From JAKITW01 sp041598875 (GTDB taxonomy: Bacteria > Desulfobacterota > Desulfobulbia > Desulfobulbales > BM004): DNA of 64,000 bases. The notes below the pieces were generated by a model that searched no databases, was not told the DNA's origin, and saw only the letters and a program-made list of their open reading frames with translations. This document shows, piece after piece, positions 19,279 through 28,131 of this stretch. Position numbers and translations under genes: made by a program. Numbering within the stretch: the first letter of the stretch is position 1; each line of letters begins with the position of its first letter. Where the stretch lies: positions 1 through 64,000 of the forward strand of contig JBFHXP010000001.1 in assembly GCA_041598875.1 (NCBI GenBank), written 5' to 3'.

Positions 19279-21405
19279 ATGAAGGTTGCGACCACTGTCT
19301 TTCCCGCCCTGCCCGCCCGGATTGCCGGGCTTGGCGAACTTGCCGAAAATCTCTGGTGGAGCTGGCATCCGGCGGCGAGAATGCTCTTTAAAATGCTGCA
19401 CCGGAGGCGATGGAAGGAGAGCATTCACAATCCCGACAAAATGCTCCGAGAAATCCCCGAAAAACTCCTGCTGGCAGCAAGCGAAAACGAGGAGTTTCTT
19501 GCCCAGTACGACGCGGTTCTTGCCCAGTTCCGGGACTACATGGAAGTCAGGGCATGCTCCCTGCTGCGCAATGAATGCCCCCGTGAGGCCCCGGTTATCG
19601 CCTATTTTTCCGCGGAGTACGGGCTTCACCACTCCCTGCCCTTTTACGCCGGCGGTCTTGGATTTCTTGCCGGTGACTATCTCAAGGAATGCAGTGACCT
19701 TGTCCTGCCCATGGTGGCGGTCGGCTTCATGTATCCGGAAGGGTATGTCAGCCAGAGGGTGAACGAGGATGGCTGGCAGGAAAGCGTGCAGTTCAAACTC
19801 GACCGGGAGGCTGCTGCTATTTCACCGGTGGTTGACGACAGCGGCAATCCCCTGGTCATCCAGGTTCCGGTCATTGAACCCCCGATTCATGTCGCGGTCT
19901 GGAAGGTTTCGGTTGGCCGCATCCCCCTCTACCTGCTTGACACTGATATTGAAGAAAATGACCCCTGGAACCGGGGGATCAGCTCCAGGCTCTATGCCGG
20001 CGACCTTGAGCAGCGACTGCGCCAGGGAATCGTCCTTGGCATCGGCGGCGCCGAGGTGCTGCAGGCCCTGGGAATCGAACACAGTATTATTCATCTCAAC
20101 GAGGGGCATGCCGCGTTCTCTCTTCTCGAGCGGATACGCGACAGGATCGAACAGGGATTGTCCTTTGGGGAGGCGGTTAAAAAGGTGCGGGCAACAACGG
20201 TTTTCACCACCCACACCCCGGTTCCTGCCGGCCACGACATCTTTCCCTTTCCTCTGATTGAAAAGTATTTCAGCCGCTTCTGGGAGTCCCTGGGCCTTGA
20301 CCGGGAAACCTTTTTCCAGCTCGGCGCCCATTCCAACGGTGCGCATGGTTTCAACATGACCGCCTTTGCCCTCAGGCTCTCCGGGCATAAGAACGGGGTC
20401 AGCCGGAAGCATGGCGAGGTCGCCAACATGATGTGGCAGGAACTCTGGAGCGACCAGAGGGCGGAAGATCCGCCGATCAAGGCGATAACCAACGGCGTCC
20501 ATGTACCCACCTGGATTGAACCGAAAATCGAACTGCTCTTTAACGAGCACCTGCCGCCTGGCTGGCTCGACCGTCACGACCAGCACGATCTCTGGGACAA
20601 GATAGAAGAGATTCCCGATGACGAGCTGTGGAAGACTCACGGGTGGTTGAAAATCAAACTGCTCGATGTCATCAGGGAGCGGGCCAGGAAACGCTGGTCA
20701 CTGGATCGGGTGAATCCGTCAATGGTAATCGCCGGCGGCGGGATGCTCGATCCCTCGGTGCTGACCCTTGGTTTTGCCAGACGGTTCGCCACCTATAAAC
20801 GGGCGGATCTTATTTTTTACGATATAGAAAGACTGAAAAAGATGCTCAAGAATCGCTGGCAGCCCCTGCAGATAATTTTTGCCGGCAAGGCCCACCCCGA
20901 CGATCATCCCGGCAAGATGATTCTCCAGAAAATAGTGACCATTGCCAAGGATCCGGAATTTGCCGGCCGGATCGCCTTTGTCGAGGATTACGGCGAACAG
21001 TTCGCCCAGTACCTTGTCCATGGGGTCGATGTCTGGCTCAACAACCCGGTCCCCCCGATGGAGGCCAGCGGCACCAGCGGCATGAAGGCCTCCCTTAACG
21101 GGGTGCCGAATCTCAGCATTCTTGATGGCTGGTGGCTTGAAGGCTACAGCGGTGACAACGGCTGGGCCTTTGGCAGCGACCCGATATCAGGCGACAGAAC
21201 AGCGGCCGATGCCCATGCCCTGTATCGGCTTCTGGAGGAGGAGGTAATCCCCCTCTATTACGCCACCTCAAAAAACGGCATCCCCCATGGCTGGGTAGCG
21301 GTGATGAAAAACGCGATCCGGCGGACCGGTTCCCACTTCTCGGCCCGGCGGATGGTAAAGGAGTATGCGGAAAAATTTTACGCAAAGGCCCTGCTCGATG
21401 CCTGA
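19279..21405 (+). CDS. glgP: Alpha-glucan (glycogen/maltodextrin) phosphorylase, short type
   Basis: The 708-residue protein has an N-terminal region of the DUF3417 type (LAENLWWSWHPAARMLFKML) and the phosphorylase core. HLNEGHAAFSLLERI and TTHTPVPAGHDIFP mark substrate loops, and EASGTSGMKASLNG holds the pyridoxal-phosphate lysine at about Lys603. It releases glucose 1-phosphate from alpha-1,4-glucans using phosphate, in the cytoplasm. The sequence belongs to the shorter bacterial/archaeal GT35 subgroup rather than the roughly 800-residue E. coli GlgP type. The ATG lies after a GGGGG-type ribosome site. It stands alone and converges on the ATPase operon. Confidence 0.93.
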   Translation: MKVATTVFPALPARIAGLGELAENLWWSWHPAARMLFKMLHRRRWKESIHNPDKMLREIPEKLLLAASENEEFLAQYDAVLAQFRDYMEVRACSLLRNECPREAPVIAYFSAEYGLHHSLPFYAGGLGFLAGDYLKECSDLVLPMVAVGFMYPEGYVSQRVNEDGWQESVQFKLDREAAAISPVVDDSGNPLVIQVPVIEPPIHVAVWKVSVGRIPLYLLDTDIEENDPWNRGISSRLYAGDLEQRLRQGIVLGIGGAEVLQALGIEHSIIHLNEGHAAFSLLERIRDRIEQGLSFGEAVKKVRATTVFTTHTPVPAGHDIFPFPLIEKYFSRFWESLGLDRETFFQLGAHSNGAHGFNMTAFALRLSGHKNGVSRKHGEVANMMWQELWSDQRAEDPPIKAITNGVHVPTWIEPKIELLFNEHLPPGWLDRHDQHDLWDKIEEIPDDELWKTHGWLKIKLLDVIRERARKRWSLDRVNPSMVIAGGGMLDPSVLTLGFARRFATYKRADLIFYDIERLKKMLKNRWQPLQIIFAGKAHPDDHPGKMILQKIVTIAKDPEFAGRIAFVEDYGEQFAQYLVHGVDVWLNNPVPPMEASGTSGMKASLNGVPNLSILDGWWLEGYSGDNGWAFGSDPISGDRTAADAHALYRLLEEEVIPLYYATSKNGIPHGWVAVMKNAIRRTGSHFSARRMVKEYAEKFYAKALLDA

Positions 21406-21436
21406 TCCAGCCTGAAACCCTTTTTTTCACGGTGGA

Positions 21437-22309
21437 TCATCCGGGGGTGATCGCCTCAAATCCGGAAATAATATCAAGCAGTTCCTCGGTGATCGCATTC
21501 TGCCTGGTCTCCCGGAAACGTCCCTGCAGGGTCTCCTCCATTTCCAGGATGTTCTTTTCCGCCGCCTGCATGGCCGCGAGCCGGGCGCCATTTTCACTGG
21601 CCAGGGACTGGGCAAAGGCCTTGTAGATGGCGGCAAAGATATGCTGTTCAAAAAGGGTCTCAAAAAGGATGGCCTCGCTGGCTCCGAGCATCGGGAAGCT
21701 CCGGGTCGGCCACTTTTCCCGGCGCTGCCGGTCGCTCCATTCCTGATCAAGCGGCAGCACCCGCAGCAGGCATGGTTCGTAGCTCCCGGCCTTGCCCGGC
21801 GCATTATGGAAGATAACAAAGTTCTCCGCGGTCCGTGACTCTCGAAGCCGGGCCAGGCGGGCAACAATTTCAAACATCAGGTCGGTGATCGCCCCGGTTG
21901 AAGAGGGCAGGGAAAAATGCTCTTCCACCAGGACCTCTTCTTCCAGGCCGGCCCGGGCCCTTTCCCCTGCTGACCAGAACAGGGGGGCGTCAATGCCGGC
22001 GGATTTTTCCCCGACTGCGGCAAGGGCGTACTGGATGATCGATTCATTAAACTGGCCGCACATCCCCTGATCGGAGCCAAGGACCAGGCAGACGGTTTCA
22101 CTCTTTTTCCGCCGGTTACGGAGATGGGGCCGGTTACGGAAAAATCCATGCCAGCCTGCGCCGACCACCGTGGAATATTCATTCATCGCCTCGGCGGCAC
22201 TTTCATATTGCCTGATATTGACCGCTGCCAGGCTCTTCATGGTTTTGACCACGGAGAGAAGATCATGGGCGGTGCGGATTTTTCTGCCTAGGGTCTCCAG
22301 GGTCTCCAT
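21437..22309 (-). CDS. atpG: N-ATPase subunit gamma
   Basis: The 290-residue central-stalk protein begins METLETLGRKIRTAHDLLSV (compare MxxLxxLxxRIxSVxxTxKIT) and ends with the conserved helix NAITEELLDIISGFEAI, the two strands of the rotating coiled coil. The middle carries a Rossmann-like domain with VCLVLGSDQGMCGQFN. It turns inside the alpha/beta hexamer and couples ion flow to ATP chemistry. It is the last gene of the operon, as atpG is in N-ATPase operons. Its sequence is rather divergent from housekeeping gamma subunits. Confidence 0.9.
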   Translation of the reverse strand: METLETLGRKIRTAHDLLSVVKTMKSLAAVNIRQYESAAEAMNEYSTVVGAGWHGFFRNRPHLRNRRKKSETVCLVLGSDQGMCGQFNESIIQYALAAVGEKSAGIDAPLFWSAGERARAGLEEEVLVEEHFSLPSSTGAITDLMFEIVARLARLRESRTAENFVIFHNAPGKAGSYEPCLLRVLPLDQEWSDRQRREKWPTRSFPMLGASEAILFETLFEQHIFAAIYKAFAQSLASENGARLAAMQAAEKNILEMEETLQGRFRETRQNAITEELLDIISGFEAITPG

Positions 22310-22311
22310 GG

Positions 22312-23895
22312 CTACTCGGTCTCGTCCTCGGTCTCGTCCTGGGCTTCCTGCTGCCCGCCGGCCTTTTCCTCCGGCTCCGGTACCGCTTCCCCGACTATTC
22401 TGCCCAGTTGATCTTCAAGCTGCTGCCAGGCTGGATCTTCTTTGCCAGCCGAGACAATCGCCTCACCAAGATCCGGATTGCCACGGAGCATTTCACTGAT
22501 CTTGGTTTCCATCTGAGCGATCCGCTCAAGGGGAACCCCGTCGAGCAGCCCGGTGTTGACCGCAAGCAGTATGGCGATCTGTTCAGCCGCGGCCATGGGC
22601 TTGAACTGCTCCTGTTTCAGGACCTCCCGGACCCGGCGGCCGTGTTCCAGGGTTTTGCGGGTCGCCTCATCGAGCCTGGTCCCGAAACGGGCAAAGGATT
22701 CCAACTCCTGGAACTGGGAGTAGGAAAGGCGCAGATCGCCGGCCACCTTCCGGTAGGCGGTAAACTGCGCCTTGCCGCCGACCCGGGAGACGGACTTGCC
22801 CACCTCCACCGCTGGCAGAATACCTTTCTGAAAGAGATCGGGAGAGAGGTATATCTGGCCATCGGTAATGGATATCAGGTTGGTGGGGATGTAGGCGGAG
22901 ATGTTCTGGGCCTCAGTTTCAATGATCGGCAGGGAGGTGATTGATCCGCCGCCGGCATTGTCACGCAACCTGGTCGATCGCTCGAGCAGACGGCTGTGCA
23001 CATAGAAGATATCCCCGGGAAAGGCCTCCCGGCCCGGCGGTCTTCTGAGCAGCAGGGAGATCTGGCGGTAGGCCAGGGCATGCCGGGTCAGGTCGTCATA
23101 GACGATCAGGACATCCCTCCCCTGGGCCATGAAATATTCCGCCATCGACGTAGCGGCATAGGGGGCGATAAACTGCAGACCAGGCGGGTCGCTGCCTTCA
23201 GCGACCACGACAATGGTGTACCCCATGGCATCATGGCGCTCAAGGTCGGCCACCATCTTGGCCACCGACGAACTCCGCTGGCCAATGGCGCAATAGATGC
23301 AGATCACATCCTTATCCGCCTGATTAATGATGGTATCCAGGGCGACCGCGGTTTTACCAGTCTGGCGGTCGCCGAGAATCAGTTCACGCTGCCCGCGGCC
23401 AATGGGAATCAGGGCGTCAATCACCTTGATACCGGTCTGCAACGGCTTGTTAACCGGCCCACGGACCATGATTGCCGGGGCCTCCCGCTGCACCGGCAGC
23501 GATTCCGTGGCCTTGATCGGCTCCCGGCCATCCAGGGGTCGCCCCAGGGGGTCAACAACCCTGCCAATAAGGGCAGAGTCGACCATGACCTCGAGAATCC
23601 GCCCGGTACGGCTGACCTCATCACCGGCAGAGAGCCCCTTGTCCTGGTCAAGAAGAACGATACCGGTCCTGTCCGGCAGGATGTCCACTGCCATGCCGAG
23701 TACATCCTTTCCCAGCACCACCAGTTCTTCGCTCCTGACATGGGCAAGGCCGTCGGCCCAGACAATGCCCTGGACCAGGGAAGTGATCCGGCCCACTTCC
23801 TCCTGGGAAATCTCCGCCTCATAGCCCTGCAGCCCCTCTTTCATCTCCCGGGCAGCGCTCTCCAGGACGGTATCCAGCCGGCTGTCTTCGTTCAT
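22312..23895 (-). CDS. atpA: N-ATPase subunit alpha
   Basis: The 527-residue protein contains the Walker A loop GDRQTGKTAVALDTI and the alpha-subunit segments IYCAIGQRSSSVA and LLLRRPPGREAFPGDIFYVH. It ends with an acidic Glu/Asp-rich tail (about residues 500-527). It forms the non-catalytic nucleotide sites of the F1 head. The ATG overlaps the atpF stop by 4 bases. The low similarity at the N-terminus and the operon context mark it as the alternate (N-type) alpha. Confidence 0.93.
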   Translation of the reverse strand: MNEDSRLDTVLESAAREMKEGLQGYEAEISQEEVGRITSLVQGIVWADGLAHVRSEELVVLGKDVLGMAVDILPDRTGIVLLDQDKGLSAGDEVSRTGRILEVMVDSALIGRVVDPLGRPLDGREPIKATESLPVQREAPAIMVRGPVNKPLQTGIKVIDALIPIGRGQRELILGDRQTGKTAVALDTIINQADKDVICIYCAIGQRSSSVAKMVADLERHDAMGYTIVVVAEGSDPPGLQFIAPYAATSMAEYFMAQGRDVLIVYDDLTRHALAYRQISLLLRRPPGREAFPGDIFYVHSRLLERSTRLRDNAGGGSITSLPIIETEAQNISAYIPTNLISITDGQIYLSPDLFQKGILPAVEVGKSVSRVGGKAQFTAYRKVAGDLRLSYSQFQELESFARFGTRLDEATRKTLEHGRRVREVLKQEQFKPMAAAEQIAILLAVNTGLLDGVPLERIAQMETKISEMLRGNPDLGEAIVSAGKEDPAWQQLEDQLGRIVGEAVPEPEEKAGGQQEAQDETEDETE

Positions 23896-24650
23896 TGATC
23901 TTTCCTGTTTGCCATGCTCATGCCAAGGAGTATCTCTTTTTCAATATCCCGCATATAGCGGGCAAGATTCCATTCCCACTTGCGGTCGCCGGCCAGCAGA
24001 CGGATACCGAACCCCAGATCATCCTCCTTGAAGTCGACCCCGTTAAAGGATGGGAAAGAACTGCTGAGCTGGGTGCGGAGGGTCCCCTGCCGGGAGGGGT
24101 CCAGAGGAAATCCGGTTGTTACCTCAAGGGTGGTGGCGTTGTGATTATTTCCTTCTACCGATATGCCGGGTTCCTCCTTGATTTTTTTCAAAAAAGAGTC
24201 CACAAGGCGCTCCTCAAGAACCGCATCAGCCAGATCAGCCATCGCTTTAGCGGCAACCAGAAAAACCTGCTGGCTGATATGGACCTTCAGTTTGCGGAGA
24301 AACGCCTGCTGATCCTCGGCAAGACTCTGCTGCCAGGCACTGCGCTGTTTTTCAATCTCTTCCTTGATCCGCTCGATACTCTCCTCTTTCCACTTTTTTA
24401 TCTCCTGCTGGGCATCATGCTCCATCCGGCTTCTGGCCCGGGCGAATTCCTCCTGATCCCGTGCCAGCAGCAGGGCTTTTTCCTCTGCCTCCTTTTTGGC
24501 GTCTGCCGCCTCGGAGAGCCGGGTGGCGATCTTTTTCTCCCGCTCGTCCATGGCCCGGATGATCGGCCCGTAGAGAAATCGTTTCAACAGGACGATCAGA
24601 ATCAGGAAGTTGACGATCTGGAACGCGACCGTGAACCAGTCAATCAGCAT
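23892..24650 (-). CDS. atpF: N-ATPase subunit b (with delta-like C-terminal part)
   Basis: The 252-residue protein has an N-terminal membrane helix (WFTVAFQIVNFLILIVLLKRFLYGP split over residues 5-29). A long charged coiled coil follows (about 30-140), then a globular C-terminal part (about 150-250). No separate delta gene exists in the operon, so the C-terminus probably supplies the stator contact to F1, as described for N-ATPases. It links the membrane a subunit to the alpha/beta head. Confidence 0.88.
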   Translation of the reverse strand: MLIDWFTVAFQIVNFLILIVLLKRFLYGPIIRAMDEREKKIATRLSEAADAKKEAEEKALLLARDQEEFARARSRMEHDAQQEIKKWKEESIERIKEEIEKQRSAWQQSLAEDQQAFLRKLKVHISQQVFLVAAKAMADLADAVLEERLVDSFLKKIKEEPGISVEGNNHNATTLEVTTGFPLDPSRQGTLRTQLSSSFPSFNGVDFKEDDLGFGIRLLAGDRKWEWNLARYMRDIEKEILLGMSMANRKDQ

Positions 24651-24652
24651 CC

Positions 24653-24931
24653 CTAGCCCCCCACCTTGTCGAGAAAATAATTCCAGAAGGGATTGGCAAA
24701 GATCAGGATCATTGAGACCACGAAACAGTATATCGCCGTGGATTCAACCATGGCCAGGCCGACAAAGAGGGTCCGGGTGATGGTGTTTGTCTCATCCGGC
24801 TGCTGGGCAATCGAGGCCAGGGCCTGGGCCAGGGCCCGCCCTTCGCCAAGGGCCGGGCCGATGGCGCCAATGCCGATACAGAGGCCGGCGGAGATGATTG
24901 AGGCCACTGCCACATAGGTCAGACTGTCCAT
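24653..24931 (-). CDS. atpE: N-ATPase subunit c (rotor ring proteolipid)
   Basis: The 92-residue hairpin protein has a GxGxGxGP-type first helix (GLCIGIGAIGPALGEG) and a second helix with MVESTAIY. The ion site carries two carboxylates: Glu30 in helix 1 and Glu63 in helix 2. Glu63 is followed by Ser64, Thr65 and Tyr68, the ESTxxY signature of Na+-binding c subunits. The position of Glu30 is Gln in the Ilyobacter Na+ ring. I set the start at the ATG at 24931, which gives the standard length; an earlier in-frame start would add a basic, non-membrane extension overlapping atpB. Confidence 0.92.
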   Translation of the reverse strand: MDSLTYVAVASIISAGLCIGIGAIGPALGEGRALAQALASIAQQPDETNTITRTLFVGLAMVESTAIYCFVVSMILIFANPFWNYFLDKVGG

Positions 24932-24935
24932 ACAT

Positions 24936-25667
24936 TTACTCCTTTTCTGCTGTGGATGGTCGCGGCTCCGCGGTACTGGCCGCACGCTCTTGAACACTCT
25001 CGTCATGCACCTTGAGGCCGGCGGCGATATAGACCGCCGCCAGAATGGCAAAAATATAGGCCTGGACAATGCCGGTCAGAAGCCCGAGAAGCTGCATGAT
25101 CACCGGAAAAATAAGCGGAGCAATGGCAAGGAGAATGCCGCCGATCATCCCGCCGCTCATCACATTGCCGAACAGGCGGACGGCCAGGGCCAGGGTGCGG
25201 CTGATCTCACCGGTAATATTAAAGGGGAGCATCATCGGGGTGGGCATGATGTAATTTTTCAGATAGGCCGACAGGCCGGTATCAACAATGCCGTAAGCCG
25301 GCACCGCGACCAAAACGGAAAGGGCCAGGGCGGTGGTGGTGGAAAGAGAGCCGGTGGGTGGCTGGAATCCGGGAATTATGGAAAGCAGGTTACAGACGGC
25401 AATAAAGATGAACAGGGTCCCTAAAAAGGCGAGAAACCGTTTCGGGTCCTGGCGGGTGACGTCCCGGACCTGGCCTAAGATCATGGTGACAACGCTCTCC
25501 AGCAGATTCTGCCAGCGGGGGATCTCCGGCCCGGTGGAAAGGCGGCGGGTGATGACCCAGGAACCAATGACGAGGATCGCCATAACCAGCCAGGTGAAAA
25601 CAATGGTGGCGTTCAATGAGACAGGGCCGTACTGCTGGTAGATGATGTTATCCGGACTGAGTTCCAT
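24936..25667 (-). CDS. atpB: N-ATPase subunit a
   Basis: The 243-residue membrane protein has five to six hydrophobic segments and the conserved helix EISRTLALAVRLFGNVMSGG, which contains the essential arginine of the ion half-channels. It presents ions to the c ring. The C-terminal tail (VQERAASTAEPRPSTAEKE) is hydrophilic. It overlaps the atpR end by 20 bases. Confidence 0.92.
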   Translation of the reverse strand: MELSPDNIIYQQYGPVSLNATIVFTWLVMAILVIGSWVITRRLSTGPEIPRWQNLLESVVTMILGQVRDVTRQDPKRFLAFLGTLFIFIAVCNLLSIIPGFQPPTGSLSTTTALALSVLVAVPAYGIVDTGLSAYLKNYIMPTPMMLPFNITGEISRTLALAVRLFGNVMSGGMIGGILLAIAPLIFPVIMQLLGLLTGIVQAYIFAILAAVYIAAGLKVHDESVQERAASTAEPRPSTAEKE

Positions 25668-25962
25668 GATCGCCTCTGGAAACTGGAGGATCCTTGGGAA
25701 GAGCTATTTTTCTCGTCATGACAAAGCGAACCGCAAAGAACGCGATCAGCATGGCCAAAAACATGCCGGGATCCCTGCGGATCAGCAGAAACATGATCGC
25801 CAGGGTCGGCAGGAGACGGGCCAGCGCACTGAAGGCAAGGAGCCGATTCGGCCGGCCGCTGTGCGCTATCTTTTTAACGGTTAACCACAGACCGCCAAAG
25901 TAGAAAAGCCCGGTCAGAAGACCGATCACCAGACCGGTAATATAGGGTGCCAGGGCGGTCAT
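25648..25962 (-). CDS. atpR: N-ATPase accessory membrane protein AtpR
   Basis: The 104-residue protein has three hydrophobic segments (GLVIGLLTGLFYFGGLWLTV; LLAFSALARLLPTLAIMFLL; MFLAMLIAFFAVRFVM) and arginines within or next to the second and third. AtpR is found only in N-ATPase operons between atpQ and atpB, exactly where this gene lies, and is thought to help assemble or complement the c ring. Start overlaps atpQ by 4 bases. Confidence 0.85.
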   Translation of the reverse strand: MTALAPYITGLVIGLLTGLFYFGGLWLTVKKIAHSGRPNRLLAFSALARLLPTLAIMFLLIRRDPGMFLAMLIAFFAVRFVMTRKIALPKDPPVSRGDHGTQSG

Positions 25963-26273
25963 TTTTTCTCGTTACCGTCTTTGCCGGTGATTTCCCGCCG
26001 TTCTTTCTGCATCCAGTACCAGGCATTGTAACACCCCAGGCAGAGACCGGCCATAAAGAGCATCAGGGTCCAGGAGTAGCGGCCCGGACGGGCGGAGTCG
26101 ATCCAGGTGCCGAGAAAGGTGGCAGCCACCGCCGGAACCGCAATGGACCAGCCCACCATCCCGAACATGCCGAGCCCGAACCAGACCTTTTTGTCCTGTT
26201 TGCCGCTGTCAAGCCTGCGCTTTTCCCGATCCGAGACCTTATGGGGAAACGGGTTTCTTTCTTTTTGTGCCAT
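25959..26273 (-). CDS. atpQ: N-ATPase accessory membrane protein AtpQ (AtpI/AtpZ type)
   Basis: The 104-residue protein has a basic N-terminal 30 residues followed by two membrane helices (FGLGMFGMVGWSIAVPAVAA; SWTLMLFMAGLCLGCYNAWY), the AtpZ/AtpI pattern. Proteins of this class assist c-ring assembly and Mg2+ handling. Position between atpC and atpR fits the atpDCQRBEFAG order. Confidence 0.85.
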   Translation of the reverse strand: MAQKERNPFPHKVSDREKRRLDSGKQDKKVWFGLGMFGMVGWSIAVPAVAATFLGTWIDSARPGRYSWTLMLFMAGLCLGCYNAWYWMQKERREITGKDGNEKK

Positions 26274-26276
26274 GTC

Positions 26277-26678
26277 TCACCCCCGGTGACCAAAATCAAG
26301 AATCCGTTTCAGAAATCCGACCTCCAGCTTGGCCACTGCCGAACGATTCTGCCTTTCCCGGTCATCATTTTCCGCGAGCATCCTTTCCACCTCCCGGGAA
26401 AGCGCGCCCAGCTCGCCGGCAACCGCCCGTCGGGTGGCAATTTTCACCTGATCACCCTGTTTGACCAGAATCCCCTGATCCATGGCCAGGAAAAATTCCC
26501 TGCCAGAGGCGGCGGCATAGGAAAAAATTCCCGGCAGCAGCGCGGTCACATAATCAATATGCCTCGGCTTGAGGCAGAACTCTCCGGCCGGCCCCTCACC
26601 CCTGACCTTGCTGACCTCCTCGTTGAGCAGGGTGGCGGTGGGCAGGAAGATGGACAGATGCATGAGAGAATTACGCAT
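26277..26678 (-). CDS. atpC: N-ATPase subunit epsilon
   Basis: The 133-residue protein shows the epsilon beta-barrel start (MHLSIFLPTATLLNEEVSKV), GPAGEFCLKPRHIDYVTALLPG and a C-terminal helix (RRAVAGELGALSREVERML). It regulates and couples the rotor. I set the start at 26678, whose ATG overlaps the beta stop by 8 bases; the in-frame start at 26711 would overlap further without a better ribosome site. Confidence 0.85.
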   Translation of the reverse strand: MRNSLMHLSIFLPTATLLNEEVSKVRGEGPAGEFCLKPRHIDYVTALLPGIFSYAAASGREFFLAMDQGILVKQGDQVKIATRRAVAGELGALSREVERMLAENDDRERQNRSAVAKLEVGFLKRILDFGHRG

Positions 26679-28092
26679 CAGCACCCCCTGCCGCCCCGAC
26701 TCCAGCCTCACTGATCGCGCCGATCATGTACAGGGCGCTCTCCGGTATCTCCGAGAACTCGTCGTTCACTATCCGCGCGCAGCCATCAATGGCGTCTTCA
26801 AGATCGACCAGCTTGCCCTCAAGACCGGTGAAATGCTGGGTGGTGACAAAGGGCTGGGTCAGAAAACGCTCGAGCCTGCGGGCCCGGTAGACGGTTTTCC
26901 GGTCTTCGCGGGACAGTTCCTCTATGCCGAGCATGGCGATAATGTCTTTCAGCTCTTCATAGGTTGCCAGGGTTTTTTTGACCTCGCGGGCCACGTCATA
27001 GTGTTTCTGGCCGACAATCCGCGGAGTCAGCATCATCGAACGGGACTGGAGCGGATCAATGGCCGGATAGATGCCTTCCGAGGCAAGCTTTCTTGAAAGG
27101 ACAATGCTTGCTGAAAGATGGGAAAAGGTATGGACCGCAGCGGGATCGGTCAGGTCGTCGGCAGGCACATAGACCGCCTGGATCGAGGTGATAGACGCCT
27201 TTTTGGAACTGGCGATCCGCTCTTCCAGCTCCGCCAGCTCCGTGGCCATGGTCGGCTGATAGCCCAGCCGGGAAGGCAACCGGCCCATCAGCCCGGAAAG
27301 CTCCATCCCTGCCTGGATAAAACGGAAAATATTATCAACCAGCAAGAGCACGTCACGGCCGAGATCATCCCGGAAATATTCGGCCATGGTCAAGGCGCTC
27401 CGCCCCACCCGGAACCGCGCGCCCGGGGATTCGTTCATCTGGCCAAAGACCATGACCGTGTTTTTCAACACCCCGGCCGCGTCCATCTCCCGGTAGAGCT
27501 CCTCGCCTTCCCGGCACCGTTCGCCGATTCCGCAGAAAATGGAGACCCCGTGATGCTTGCCCACCATATTGTTGATCAGCTCGGTGATCACCACGGTCTT
27601 GCCGACCCCGGCGCCGCCGAACAGACCGGCCTTGCCTCCCCGCTCCAGCGGAACCAGAAGATCAATCGCCTTGATGCCGGTTAAAAAGATCTCTTCATGG
27701 GTGACACGATCGGACAGGGGAATGGGCCGCTGGTGGATTGATCTTTTTTCCGTATCCACCGGATCGTCCCTGTTATCAATGGTCTCGCCGAACACATTGA
27801 ACATCCGGCCCAGGGATTTTTCTCCCACCGGCACGGAGATGGGGCCGCCATCACCTTCCACCCGGTCACCCCGGCCCAGGCCGGCGGTGGGTGTCAGCCC
27901 GATACAGCGGGCGGTATGCTGGTCAATATGATCAATGACCTCGAGGATGATCCCGGAGTCGGAGACGGCAAGGAGCAACGCGTTGATCGGCGGCAGGCCT
28001 TCCTTGAAAGAGACATCAACCACCGTGCCGCGCACCGCGGTGATCCGACCGGAGAAGGGTATTGAAGATTCATTTTTTTCAGACCGCTGCAT
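26671..28092 (-). CDS. atpD: N-ATPase subunit beta (catalytic)
   Basis: The 473-residue protein contains the catalytic Walker A GGAGVGKTVVITELINN, the IFCGIGERCREGEELYREM block, VLLLVDNIFRFIQAG (Walker B) and TSIQAVYVPADDLTDPA. These are the beta-subunit catalytic site. It binds ADP and phosphate in the F1 head. First structural gene of the operon. I chose the ATG at 28092 with an AGAGG ribosome site; a TTG 21 bases earlier is also possible. A sigma factor gene ends 39 bases upstream on the same strand. Confidence 0.94.
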   Translation of the reverse strand: MQRSEKNESSIPFSGRITAVRGTVVDVSFKEGLPPINALLLAVSDSGIILEVIDHIDQHTARCIGLTPTAGLGRGDRVEGDGGPISVPVGEKSLGRMFNVFGETIDNRDDPVDTEKRSIHQRPIPLSDRVTHEEIFLTGIKAIDLLVPLERGGKAGLFGGAGVGKTVVITELINNMVGKHHGVSIFCGIGERCREGEELYREMDAAGVLKNTVMVFGQMNESPGARFRVGRSALTMAEYFRDDLGRDVLLLVDNIFRFIQAGMELSGLMGRLPSRLGYQPTMATELAELEERIASSKKASITSIQAVYVPADDLTDPAAVHTFSHLSASIVLSRKLASEGIYPAIDPLQSRSMMLTPRIVGQKHYDVAREVKKTLATYEELKDIIAMLGIEELSREDRKTVYRARRLERFLTQPFVTTQHFTGLEGKLVDLEDAIDGCARIVNDEFSEIPESALYMIGAISEAGVGAAGGADA

Positions 28093-28131
28093 CCGGTTGC
28101 CTCTTGGCGACAAAGATCGCGCACTGTCTTG